In this document: positions 1 through 8,220 of the stretch, one piece after another
How positions within the stretch are numbered: position 1 is the first letter of the stretch
How the letters are laid out: each line of letters opens with the position of its first letter
Source of the DNA: Desulfobacterales bacterium
GTDB taxonomy: Bacteria > Desulfobacterota > Desulfobacteria > Desulfobacterales > Desulfobacteraceae
NCBI GenBank assembly: GCA_023143455.1
Contig: JAGLHT010000025.1
Location: 1 to 32,899 of the forward strand
Direction of reading: 5' to 3'
Length of the DNA: 32,899 nt
The notes under the pieces: generated by a model
Database searches by the model: none
What the model was told of the DNA's origin: nothing
The model's input: only the letters and a program-made list of their open reading frames with translations
Translations under genes and position numbers: made by a program

Positions 1-77
1 GGAGTAAACTTTATATTAACGTCTTTGGACAAAACCCTTTTACCATAAGCCAGGGTGACGTTGGTTGCGCAAATCAT
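1..77 (-). CDS. ABC-F family ATPase, N-terminal fragment (cut by window edge)
   Basis: Only the first 25 codons are in the window; the gene continues beyond base 1. The peptide starts MICATNVTLAYGKRVLSKDV and runs on as NIKFT. This matches the usual opening of ABC-F proteins (EttA/Uup type), where a short strand is followed by an aromatic-Gly pair and a 'vLf.dvni.f' segment just before Walker A. ABC-F proteins are soluble twin-ATPase factors that act on the ribosome, not transporters. An AAGGGAAAG ribosome-binding site lies a few bases upstream of the ATG, and a terminator separates this gene from the one before it. Walker motifs are not visible, so an ordinary ABC transporter ATPase is still possible. 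Confidence 0.6.
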   Translation of the reverse strand, partial: MICATNVTLAYGKRVLSKDVNIKFT

Positions 78-97
78 TTTTCTTTCCCTTTCAATAA

Positions 98-131
98 ATA
101 AAAAAAACCACAAGAACAAATCTTGCGGTTT
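98..131 (-). terminator. Rho-independent terminator, minus strand
   Basis: Read on the minus strand, AAACCGCAAGA and TCTTGTGGTTT form an 11-bp stem (one G-U pair) around a 5-base loop at 105-131, followed directly by a run of seven T. It lies about 100 bases past the stop of the binding-protein gene at 230-1156 and before the ABC-F start, so it should end transcription of the former. The plus strand has no T-run, which fixes the orientation. Confidence 0.8.
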
Positions 132-229
132 AAAAAACGACATTAAAATATCATTTTTTTACATAAAAAGGAATCTTTATTTTAATAAAAAATGATTCAT
201 ACAAGTATTTATAATAATTTTACATAGAA

Positions 230-1156
230 TTAAGTAGCTCCGGCTTCTTCAGCAAATCTAGTATAGATAAATTTTTCCAGATCTACTTCTTCATGGATTG
301 TCCCCATCTCATTTGTAATATATTCCTGAATTTTGATAAAATCGTCCAGTTGGGGCATCAAATCATGTGTTGTAATACGATCTGCGGGACTGGTAAGAAC
401 TTTTTCAATAACATTAATATCCTGATTAAGGAAGAAAACACCAATTTTTGCAGCTTCTTCAGTGTTGCTCTTAATAAATTTTCCAGATTTTACAAGACTG
501 GTTGTAAGTTCCTGAACAGCATTTGGGAAATAGCGAATAATGTCACTTTTGACAACTAAAACACAACAGGGATGATCCGGCCAAATGTTTTTTGACAATT
601 CAAACACATCACCTAACCCTGCTTTTATTACGTTTGAACCAAAAGGCTCTGCAACTAAAAAGCCACCTATTCTCCCCTGATCATCTATCTCCATATAAGT
701 AGGTATTTTTGAAGGAGCAACTGTCTGGATTTCAACATCTTTACCAATACCTATTTCCAGATTATTTTCTTTTAATAATTTATGCAAAAGCAAATTATGA
801 ATTGATAAATGAAAGGGAATCAGAACATCTTTTCCTTTAAAATCAGCTATTGTTTTTATATTTGCACTCTTATTAGTTATCAGAACGCTCCCGTTTTTAT
901 GGCCAAGAAGTATTAATCTGATATCCTCTTTTTTCCTAAAATGATCCATTGCCAATGGAGCCAACATAAATGCCGCATTAATGTCACCACGTGAAAAAGC
1001 TACACTGAGATTTCCCCAATCAATAAATGGATAAAGTTCGAGGTCTGCATATTTAAAAGTTTCCTCTCTTTTTAACAATTTTCGTTCAGTGACACCTAAA
1101 ATAAGATGATCTGTAATATTCAGGTAGCCTATTTTAATAATGGGTTTATTACTCAT
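230..1156 (-). CDS. Orphan NrtA/SsuA-like substrate-binding protein without signal peptide
   Basis: 308 residues with the type-2 periplasmic-binding fold of the nitrate/sulfonate/bicarbonate (NrtA, SsuA, NMT1-like) family. The protein opens with a beta strand (IKIGYLNITDHLILGV), has the typical early 'GDINAAFMLAPLAMDHF' segment near residue 60, and 'EPFGSNVIKAGLGDVF' near residue 170. The start is supported by a GAGG site upstream of the ATG. There is no hydrophobic leader or lipobox, so the mature fold begins at residue 1 and the protein is predicted to stay in the cytoplasm. No permease or ATPase gene adjoins it. Cytosolic relatives such as NasS act as ligand sensors that control a partner regulator, and a sensor role is therefore plausible, but no NasT-like partner is in view. 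The ligand is unknown. Confidence 0.75.
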   Translation of the reverse strand: MSNKPIIKIGYLNITDHLILGVTERKLLKREETFKYADLELYPFIDWGNLSVAFSRGDINAAFMLAPLAMDHFRKKEDIRLILLGHKNGSVLITNKSANIKTIADFKGKDVLIPFHLSIHNLLLHKLLKENNLEIGIGKDVEIQTVAPSKIPTYMEIDDQGRIGGFLVAEPFGSNVIKAGLGDVFELSKNIWPDHPCCVLVVKSDIIRYFPNAVQELTTSLVKSGKFIKSNTEEAAKIGVFFLNQDINVIEKVLTSPADRITTHDLMPQLDDFIKIQEYITNEMGTIHEEVDLEKFIYTRFAEEAGAT

Positions 1157-1259
1157 TTAATCCTCAGCATAAAAGTTTACGAAAAAAAATTGATATAATT
1201 CATTAGCAGGCAAACACAACGAATTGTCAATCATTTTTTTTAAAGCATCCTATTTAGAT

Positions 1260-1688
1260 TTATGGTTTTACTTTTAAAACGGCCATTGTTAAACGGGAAA
1301 TACAAATAAGCTGATCATCTTCATTTTTAATTGTTATATCCCACACCTGTGTTGAATTTCCCAAATGAACAGGTCTTGCAGTTCCAATAACCAATCCTGA
1401 AGACACACTTTTAATATGATTTGCATTCACCTCAAGACCAACGCTGTATCTGGATGAATCCAGAGACATATAGGATGCCGCGCTTCCAAGAGTTTCTGCC
1501 AGAACAACTGATGCTCCGCCATGCAAAATTCCAAGAGGCTGCATAGTTCTTTTATCAACAGGCATACTTGCTTTAAGATAATCATCACCTCTCTCAAAGA
1601 ACTTAATCCCAAGGTGCCCTACAATACTGTCCTTAGAAAACAATTCTGCCTCGGCTATATCAATAGTTTTTTCCCAAATATTATTCAT
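1260..1688 (-). CDS. Hotdog-fold acyl-CoA thioesterase, YdiI/MenI-like
   Basis: 142 residues, the usual length for the PaaI/YdiI hotdog thioesterases that hydrolyse acyl- or aroyl-CoA in the cytoplasm. The line resembles E. coli YdiI closely: 'MPVDKRTMQPLGILHGGASV' at about residues 42-61, then VLAET, with the expected Gln50, His56 and catalytic Glu65, and later 'GLEVNANHIKSV' and 'PVHLGNSTQVWDI'. In E. coli YdiI cleaves 1,4-dihydroxy-2-naphthoyl-CoA in menaquinone synthesis, but family members are promiscuous and no other menaquinone genes are nearby. It is divergent from the acyl-CoA ligase at 1877, suggesting it may edit or recycle fatty or aromatic CoA esters. The ribosome-binding site is weak (GGTGAT). 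Confidence 0.85.
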   Translation of the reverse strand: MNNIWEKTIDIAEAELFSKDSIVGHLGIKFFERGDDYLKASMPVDKRTMQPLGILHGGASVVLAETLGSAASYMSLDSSRYSVGLEVNANHIKSVSSGLVIGTARPVHLGNSTQVWDITIKNEDDQLICISRLTMAVLKVKP

Positions 1689-1876
1689 AATATCACCATA
1701 TATTTTTAAAATAATTATTGTTCAATTACAAAAAAAATGATTGTACCTTTTTTGTTCTTAATACACAAAGAAAATGAGCAACGAATATTACTTGCAGGAA
1801 ATTTAAAATCAAGCTATTAGGTTATTATTATGTTTTTTAAGTTGTTTACAATTATATTTTGTAAGGAGAAATACTC

Positions 1877-3661
1877 ATGGAGATAAAAGATTATACCAAC
1901 ATCCATCAAATGCTCAAAGAAACTTCAGAAACTTATAATACCAAAAAAGCTTATTCATGGTTTATAGAAGCCGGCATCACAGAATCAGTAACCTGGGTAC
2001 AATTTTATGAACAGGTAAAAAAAGTATCCAAAAGTCTTATGACTTTAGGAGTTGGTAAAAATGATAAAGTAAATATCCTGAGTTATTCTTCCTACAAGTG
2101 GGTTCTTTCTGATCTTGGAATTGTATGTATTGGTGCATGTAGTGTTGGGATATACCACTCCAACCTTGCCAAAGATTGCCAATATATAATTGATCATTCC
2201 GATGCAAAAATTGTCTTTGCCCAAGATGAAACCCAGTTGGAAAAACTTTTCCAAATACGAAATGAAATCCCCAAGGTCGAAAAAGTAGTACTGTTCAGTG
2301 GAGATGCAGGAGATGATGACTGGGTAATAACTTTTGATGATTTTCTAGAACTTGGAAATAATGTTTCAGATGAAGATTTTATGGCAATGGTTGATGCTGT
2401 AGCCCCTGAAGATCCTGCAGGAATAATATATACATCAGGTACAACAGGTGTACCCAAAGGTGCTGTACTTACCAATGACAATGTCACATTCACTGCTCAA
2501 TCTGTGTTCCACAGCGCAAATATCATTGATGGACATGAAACGTTCCTCTTCCTTCCTCTTGCCCATGTATTTGCAAAAACATGCGTCTTTACAGCCCTTT
2601 ATTGTGGTGTTCCGACTACCTTTGCCCGAGATATAACTACAGTGATAGATGATATTAAGGTTGCAAGACCTCACTGGTTTGCAAGTGTTCCCCGTATCTA
2701 TGAAAAAGTTTACTCTAAGGTCATAAGCGGAGCTGAGGCAAAAGGTGGAGCTGCTCTGAAAATTTTTAACTGGGCTTGTAAAACAGGCGCTCTTGTTGGA
2801 GAATATAAACTTAAAAAACAAGAAGTGCCTTTTATGCTTGGTTTAAAATATAAACTTGCGTCGAAACTTGTATTCAGTAAAATTCAAGCTGCACTTGGTG
2901 GCAGAGTTCAATGGGCAATCAGCGGAGCAGCCCCTTTGGACCAATCCATAGGTAAATTTTTCCATGCAGCCGGTATTTTGCTCTTAGAAGGCATCGGCAT
3001 GACGGAAAATACTTCTTTTACTAATCTCAACAGATTTGATAATTATCGCTTTGGCTGGGTAGGACAACCTGGTGTGAACATAGAGCAAAAAATTACTGAT
3101 GATGGCGAAATCATGTATCGTGGACGTAACGTCATGAAAGAATATTATAAAATGCCTGAAAAAACTGCAGAAACATTAACTGAAGATGGATGGCAATACA
3201 CTGGTGATTTAGGTGAAATTGACTCTGAAAATTTTCTTAGAATTACTGGAAGGAAAAAAGATCTTATTATCACAGCCGGTGGAAAAAATATTGCACCTTC
3301 ATCAATAGAAGGTGTCATTGCCACATCTAAATACATAAGTCAAATATGTGTTGTTGGAGATAAAAAGAAATTCCTCTCTGCTGTTATTTCACTTGATCCT
3401 GATACTGTTCCTGAATATGCAAAAAATAATAATATCTCTTTTAAAACCCTGGATGATCTCATGGTCAATCCGGAAATAATCTCATTGATTGAAGCTCAAG
3501 TTGAAGAAAAAAATAAAAACTTTGCTTCGTTTGAATCCATTAAAAAAATTACCCTGGTTCAGGAAAGCACAATAGAAAATGGGCTTTTAACACCCACCAT
3601 GAAACTGAAAAAAAGCCTGATTTTAGATAAATACAAAGATGAAATTGATGCAATGTATTAA
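1877..3661 (+). CDS. Long-chain acyl-CoA synthetase (AMP-forming)
   Basis: 594 residues, matching the FAA1/FadD15-type long-chain fatty acid CoA ligases (longer than the ~560 aa FadD). These make acyl-CoA from fatty acid, ATP and CoA through an acyl-adenylate. Visible motifs in order: P-loop 'YTSGTTGVPKGAVLTNDN' from about residue 185; 'FLPLAHVFAKTC' (linker of this subgroup); 'GMTENTSF' near 374; 'YTGDLGEI' near 440; hinge 'GRKKDLIITAGGKNIAP' near 458. The start has an AAGGAGAAATACTC leader, a strong ribosome-binding site. A thioesterase lies divergently upstream. The gene could feed beta-oxidation or lipid synthesis; substrate length cannot be read from the sequence. Confidence 0.92.
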   Translation: MEIKDYTNIHQMLKETSETYNTKKAYSWFIEAGITESVTWVQFYEQVKKVSKSLMTLGVGKNDKVNILSYSSYKWVLSDLGIVCIGACSVGIYHSNLAKDCQYIIDHSDAKIVFAQDETQLEKLFQIRNEIPKVEKVVLFSGDAGDDDWVITFDDFLELGNNVSDEDFMAMVDAVAPEDPAGIIYTSGTTGVPKGAVLTNDNVTFTAQSVFHSANIIDGHETFLFLPLAHVFAKTCVFTALYCGVPTTFARDITTVIDDIKVARPHWFASVPRIYEKVYSKVISGAEAKGGAALKIFNWACKTGALVGEYKLKKQEVPFMLGLKYKLASKLVFSKIQAALGGRVQWAISGAAPLDQSIGKFFHAAGILLLEGIGMTENTSFTNLNRFDNYRFGWVGQPGVNIEQKITDDGEIMYRGRNVMKEYYKMPEKTAETLTEDGWQYTGDLGEIDSENFLRITGRKKDLIITAGGKNIAPSSIEGVIATSKYISQICVVGDKKKFLSAVISLDPDTVPEYAKNNNISFKTLDDLMVNPEIISLIEAQVEEKNKNFASFESIKKITLVQESTIENGLLTPTMKLKKSLILDKYKDEIDAMY

Positions 3662-3692
3662 CACAACAATACAAAGACAGATTTAATGTAAT

Positions 3693-3752
3693 GGCTTGCT
3701 GTTTTTAGCTGCTATTTTTGCAGTTCTTTTTTAACAGCAAGCCCAATTTTTT
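3693..3752 (+). terminator. Candidate terminator of the acyl-CoA ligase gene
   Basis: GGCTTGCTGTT at 3693-3703 and AACAGCAAGCC at 3733-3743 are a perfect 11-bp inverted repeat with a 29-base loop, followed on the plus strand by CAATTTTTTC. It starts 31 bases after the ligase stop codon. The right arm lies inside the 3' end of the oppositely oriented kinase remnant. The loop is longer than in a typical intrinsic terminator, so confidence is moderate. Confidence 0.45.
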
Positions 3753-5550
3753 CAAATGTATATGGTTTTTTCAAATATTGACCAGCTCCAAGCCTTTGGG
3801 CTTCTCTAACTCTGTCGTTCTCTGAAAACCCGCTTGCTATAATAGCTTTTTGCTCTGGATTGTGTTCTAAAATCCTTTTATATGTTTCCAAACCGTCAAT
3901 GCCCGGGTCCATAATCATGTCAAGAACTATTAAATCAACTTTATTATTTTTAATATACTCTACTCCCTTTTCACCACTTGAAACTGCGGCAACAGAATAG
4001 TTCAACTTTTCAAGCATTTTAGAAGCCATTTCTCTTTGTTCCGGGATATCATCAATAATCAATATTCTTTCAAAATTCCCTTTATTAGTTTCAAGTGACG
4101 TTTTCACAGGTTTTTCAGCTATTTTTTGTGTAACAGGGAAGTAAAGATAAAAGTCAGTACCAATACCTTTGTCAGAAACTCTTAAAAGAACATAATCTCC
4201 TTGTTTCAGGTCTTTATATCCCTTTGCCGACTTATCAATATATTGATTATTTGTTGATATTATGATTTGACCACCTGACACCTGTGCTTCAGCAGCATTT
4301 GATACCAGGTTCATAATGGTTTTTCTCAAATGGATAGCAGAGCCTTCAATATTTCATAGTTCCTTATCCAAAGACAATTCAACTTTAACATCTGAATGGA
4401 ATCCTGCAAGCAACCCTATTGATTCCATCTTTTGAGACAGGGCAAGTTTCTTCTCTAATTCAAGCATTGCTTTTTCAGCTTCTTTTCGGTTTGTAACATC
4501 TGTTAATACAGAAATTGTTATATCCTTTAAAAAAACATTTCTAAATTCAATATTTTTTGTCAGACCATCCTTACTTTGAATTTTAAAGTCACGATCTCCG
4601 CCAGCACTTTTATTAATACTATCTTTACTCCATGCTTCTTTAATCTTATTTCGGTAATCAACATCAGGATATGCTTTTTCAAACCATTTTTCCTTAGAAG
4701 GGATATCTTCCAATGTATATCCTGTGATTTTAGTAAAGCAAGGATTTACATATAGATATTTATCGTTTTTATCAGTCAATGCAATTCCATGGGGATTACT
4801 TTCAAGGGTCATTAAAAGAGTTTTTTTCTCTTTTTCCAACTCTTCATATGACTGTTTACGATCAATAGTATTGCCTAATAAATTATGAATGTGCTTATAA
4901 AGATCTTTTAAATCTATAGTTACGTTTACAGCATTTGCAATTGCAAATAATGTTTTATTAATATTTTCTGACCTCTTAGCTTTAGCAACATCTTTGATTA
5001 AGGATAATTGCAAAATTCCAGGACCCACAACCATCACCATGCCAATAACTATAAACACAATAGCAACAACAGCCCATGCAACAAATTGCGTAGAATTAGG
5101 CATTGTTGCAATATCAACTGGGATCAGGTTTAAGCTCATGCATATCCCGATTGAAACAATAGAAAAAAATCCCAGTGCCACAGCTTTTAACCCCGTTCTA
5201 ACACCTAAAAACAATGTTGAAAGTAAAGAAAAGGTGATTAAGATATGTACACCTGTACCGCCCAACCCAACTCGGGCAAGTACAAAAAATGCTAAAAGAT
5301 AAAGGCTTGTAAGAAAAGATATGGCTCGAACGCGGTAGGATAAAAACTTTTTAAAAACCAGACAGCATACTACAGAAACATAGGATGCCAGATACACAAT
5401 TACCAACTCTAAAGCGTCTTGATAATATAATTCTACCCCTCCGGCAATAACAGCAAAAATACCCAGCACAGAAAACAAATACAATATGCGGTTTAAAAAT
5501 TGTTCTCTAACATTGGCAATATCATTAACAGAGAGATCTATATTAAATAA
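3712..5550 (-). pseudogene. Decayed membrane PAS hybrid histidine kinase with intact receiver domain
   Basis: Read continuously in one frame from about 5550 to 3712. Parts visible: six hydrophobic segments (about 5500-5000), a PAS domain ('GIALTDKNDKYLYVNPCFTK'), the start of the HisKA helix ('QKMESIGLLAG'), an N-box ('NLVSNAAEA'), a G1 box ('DKGIG') and a complete C-terminal receiver ('RILIIDDIPEQ', 'LIVLDMIMDPGIDGLETY', 'LKKPYTF'). Lesions: no ATG/GTG/TTG near the expected start, although GGAGG sits at 5568-5572; an abrupt junction at about 4403 from GLLAG to FHSDVKV that removes the phospho-acceptor H-box; an in-frame TGA at 4354-4356; and a junction at about 4160 from DKGIG to TDFYLYFP that removes the F and G2 boxes. 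It cannot act as a kinase. The last 205 codons (3712-4329, possible TTG start) could still yield a receiver protein, but this is unproven. Confidence 0.88.
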
Positions 5551-5564
5551 TTAAAACAATATGA

Positions 5565-6293
5565 TTACCTCCAAATAATTAAATTTTTAGAATAATCAAT
5601 TGTGTATTCGAAATGCGATAGAAAATCCTGTCCTAATAATCCATGAAAGTCCCTGGGCGGACCTTTATTGTTAAGCACCATTATTGTTGGCGTTTTATAT
5701 GTTTTAGGACCAACTTTTAAGTATTCAATTTCCACTATTTTTGTTTTTACGATACCGCCACCGGCAACTCTTGCAGCACTTTGCTTTCCGGTATTTATTT
5801 CCAATTGCTCTGCAACAGAGTTGTAAAGTACAGTAATCGAAGCACCAGTATCAAGAATAAGATCGACTGTAACTTCTCTGCCGGAATATCCAATAGTAAC
5901 CGAAGCAAGGATTCTGTTTCTGGAAAATTTGATTGGTGTTGACCTGTTTTTTAAACGTATTTCCTTTGCTTCTTTTGCATCTTTAATTCTTTCGTTCTTT
6001 CTATAGTCTTCAATAGCTTCTTGTGTTTTTTGTTTTAGCTTTAAAATTTCCTGTGTTTCTTGTTCCTTAAGCTTTTTCTTTTCTTGTTCATCAAGACCAT
6101 CATATTTATCTTTGTGGGTTGTAATCTTTCCATCCTCAATCTCTGCAATAAGAGAAGGATCATCTGTATAACATTTTATACCATCTTTATTAATGTATTG
6201 ATAAAATTCAGATACAGAATTATGAGGCATGAAAATAACAAACAAAAATACCAGGCAAGCATATTGACAAAATAATAGTAATTTGATTTTCAT
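5565..6293 (-). CDS. Periplasmic retropepsin-like aspartic protease with DUF4124 N-terminus
   Basis: 242 residues from the ATG at 6293; an upstream in-frame TTG at 6314 is less likely because the hydrophobic leader begins at MKIKLLLF. Order: signal peptide (about 1-28), DUF4124-like stretch 'FYQYINKDGIKCYTDDPSLI' (29-50), a charged Lys/Glu/Gln-rich helix likely to be coiled coil (65-115), then a retropepsin fold with 'VDLILDTGASITVLY' (catalytic Asp148), 'VAGGGIVKTKIVEI' and 'HGLLGQDFLSHFEY'. Single-chain bacterial clan-AA proteins of this kind presumably dimerise to form the active site. The gene lies just upstream of the kinase pseudogene in the same direction, and its last codons contain the GGAGG that once served that kinase. 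Substrate unknown. The exact start is uncertain because no strong ribosome-binding site is seen. Confidence 0.82.
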   Translation of the reverse strand: MKIKLLLFCQYACLVFLFVIFMPHNSVSEFYQYINKDGIKCYTDDPSLIAEIEDGKITTHKDKYDGLDEQEKKKLKEQETQEILKLKQKTQEAIEDYRKNERIKDAKEAKEIRLKNRSTPIKFSRNRILASVTIGYSGREVTVDLILDTGASITVLYNSVAEQLEINTGKQSAARVAGGGIVKTKIVEIEYLKVGPKTYKTPTIMVLNNKGPPRDFHGLLGQDFLSHFEYTIDYSKNLIIWR

Positions 6294-6430
6294 ATAAAAA
6301 GTCAGTATATTCAATTGATTAATAATACATATTTAACTGTTAACCAGTATGTAAGTCAATAATAAAATGGTATTCATATATTTAACACATTATTTGGAAT
6401 ATGAAAAATTGAAAGAAATTGAGGCGTAAT

Positions 6431-7573
6431 ATGTCAAAAGTTGCTCTTATACAATGTGAATCATATGATTATGACGAAGTAAATAAATCTGTTAAAAAAG
6501 GAATCTCGCTTTTAGGGGGTATCTCTTTGTTTGTTAAAAAAAGCGAGAATATTTTATTAAAGCCTAATATTCTTATAGGTGATCCACCTGAAAAATGTGT
6601 CACTACAAACCCAATAGTATTTGAAGCTATTGCAGAATTATTTTTAAGCGCCGGGGCAAATGTTAGTTATGGTGATTCTCCTGCCCTTGGCAGCCCTCAA
6701 AAAGCTGCAAAAAAAACCGGGTTAGCCGAAAAAGCAGATAAACTGAATATACAAATGGCAGATTTTAAAACTGGAATTGATATTTTTTTTGAGAAAGGTA
6801 TTCAAAATAAAAAATTTACTATTGCAAAAGCAATATTTGATAATGATGGAGTAATAAGCCTTCCGAAGTTGAAAACACACGGGCTTGAAAAATTCACAGG
6901 CGCAGTTAAAAATCAGTTCGGGTGTATCCCTGGAGTTTTAAAAGGAGAATTCCATGTGAAGTTACCAGGTGCTGAAGATTTTGCACGAATGCTTGTTGAT
7001 TTAAATAATTTTGTCAATCCAAGGCTTTATATTATGGATGGAATATATGGTATGGAAGGCAACGGCCCAAGAGGTGGAACGCCAAAAAAAATGAATATTC
7101 TCCTCTTTTCAAAAGACCCCATTGCTTTAGATGCTACAATTTGCAGACTGATAGATTTAAATCCAGAATATGTTCCAACAATAAAATACGGTATGGAATC
7201 AGGTGCTGGAACATATTTAGAAGATGAGATTGAACTTGTTGGAGATGATTTTAATACTTTTTTAACAAGTGATTTTAAAATTAATAAGAAGCCTTTAAGA
7301 CCCTATAAGCCAGGCTCTATTACTGATTTTTTAAATAAAGCGATTGTACAAAAACCTTATATTATTTCAAAAAAATGCGTGCAATGTGCAATTTGTGTAA
7401 ATATGTGCCCTGCGCAACCCAAAGCATTATTTTTTAAAGATGATGATAAATCAATATCACCAATATATAATTATGATGATTGTATTCGATGTTTCTGCTG
7501 CCAGGAGATATGTCCGGAAAGTGCTATTAAACTGAAAACCCCTTTTTTAAGAAAAATAATTAACCTTTTTTAA
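6431..7573 (+). CDS. DUF362 protein with C-terminal two-cluster ferredoxin domain
   Basis: 380 residues from the ATG at 6431, preceded by GAGG at 6421-6424; the TTG at 6419 is rejected. The N-terminal DUF362 region has its hallmark pieces: 'SENILLKPNILIGDPPEKCV', 'GDSPALGSP', 'LPKLKTHGLEKFTGAVKNQF' and 'MDGIYGMEGNGPRGGTP'. The tail carries two CxxCxxCxxxCP motifs (Cys316/319/322/326 and Cys351/354/357/361, with an extra Cys356), expected to bind two 4Fe-4S clusters. No leader peptide is seen, so it should be cytosolic. DUF362 proteins are common in anaerobes and are thought to act in redox or iron-sulfur chemistry; the reaction is not known. It stands alone, divergent from the retropepsin gene. 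Confidence 0.9.
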   Translation: MSKVALIQCESYDYDEVNKSVKKGISLLGGISLFVKKSENILLKPNILIGDPPEKCVTTNPIVFEAIAELFLSAGANVSYGDSPALGSPQKAAKKTGLAEKADKLNIQMADFKTGIDIFFEKGIQNKKFTIAKAIFDNDGVISLPKLKTHGLEKFTGAVKNQFGCIPGVLKGEFHVKLPGAEDFARMLVDLNNFVNPRLYIMDGIYGMEGNGPRGGTPKKMNILLFSKDPIALDATICRLIDLNPEYVPTIKYGMESGAGTYLEDEIELVGDDFNTFLTSDFKINKKPLRPYKPGSITDFLNKAIVQKPYIISKKCVQCAICVNMCPAQPKALFFKDDDKSISPIYNYDDCIRCFCCQEICPESAIKLKTPFLRKIINLF

Positions 7574-7600
7574 AAATTTAGGTTTATTAAATTTTTTTTA
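7572..7600 (+). terminator. AT-only candidate terminator after the DUF362 gene
   Basis: AAAAATTTA and TAAATTTTT form a 9-bp stem around GGTTTAT and run into a stretch of eight T right after the DUF362 stop codon. The stem has no G-C pair, so it would be weak; in this AT-rich genome such a pattern can arise by chance. Confidence 0.3.
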
Positions 7601-7606
7601 TTATTG

Positions 7607-7634
7607 TGTAAACAAAATCACCTTTACTTGCGTC
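7607..7634 (+). promoter_or_regulatory. Candidate ECF-sigma promoter before the sigma gene
   Basis: TGTAAAC at 7607-7613 and CGTC at 7631-7634 are separated by 17 bases. This resembles the AAC (-35) and CGTC (-10) elements recognised by many group-4 (ECF) sigma factors, whose genes are often self-activated. The predicted transcript would start about 20 bases before the ATG at 7660. It is a pattern match only. Confidence 0.35.
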
Positions 7635-7659
7635 TATAAAAATAAAAGACAAACAAAAT

Positions 7660-8220
7660 ATGAATGTTAATATAACAACTTTAATTGTAAAAAAAGCACA
7701 GGCAGGAGAAAAAAAAGCAATGGAACAAATTATAACCAACTATAATGATCAAATTTTCCGCCTGGTGTTTTATAGAATCAATAGCTGGACTGATGCGCAA
7801 GACTTAACGCAAGAAGCCTTTATCAAGGCGTTTAAAAACATTAAGAAACTAAAAGAAGCTGAAAAATTTAAACCCTGGGTATATTCCATTGCTCTAAACC
7901 TTGTTAAAGATTTTTACAGAAAAAAGAAATTCCTCTCTTTTCTCGGTCAGGCAAATGATCTTGAAAATATTATTGAATATGACCCTTATTCTGAAAACAA
8001 ATCAGACCTGATAAAGGCAAAAGAATTTGAAGAAGAAATTAAAAACAAATACATAAAATTTCTCTCTAAAAACGAAAAACAAATTTTCATGCTTAAATAT
8101 ATTGACGATCTTACTATCCATGAAATTTCCCAAACTTTAAATAAGAGTGAAAGCACAGTTAAAACACATCTTTACCGAAGCATAAAAAAAATTAAGAGAC
8201 ATGGGGGGCAAATCAAATGA
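7660..8220 (+). CDS. ECF-type RNA polymerase sigma factor
   Basis: 186 residues with the two-domain ECF layout. Region 2 spans about residues 25-90 ('DAQDLTQEAFIKAFKNI', 'FKPWVYSIALNLVKDFYRKK'); region 4 spans about 128-180 ('LSKNEKQIFMLKYIDDLTIH', then 'EISQTLNKSESTVKTHLYRS'). It directs RNA polymerase to a small set of promoters, probably when released by its anti-sigma partner. Its TGA overlaps the ATG of the next gene (ATGA at 8217-8220), so the two are translationally coupled. The ribosome-binding site is weak. A candidate ECF promoter at 7607-7634 suggests autoregulation. Confidence 0.93.
   Translation: MNVNITTLIVKKAQAGEKKAMEQIITNYNDQIFRLVFYRINSWTDAQDLTQEAFIKAFKNIKKLKEAEKFKPWVYSIALNLVKDFYRKKKFLSFLGQANDLENIIEYDPYSENKSDLIKAKEFEEEIKNKYIKFLSKNEKQIFMLKYIDDLTIHEISQTLNKSESTVKTHLYRSIKKIKRHGGQIK

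Noticed and set aside
2435-2821. 128-codon minus-strand ORF
   Set aside because: It is antisense to the core of the acyl-CoA ligase, including its ATP-binding motif.
3712-4329. Calling the 205-codon tail an independent functional regulator
   Set aside because: It begins inside a kinase N-box, carries a broken ATP-binding domain and shares the frame of the upstream fragment, so decay is the simpler reading.
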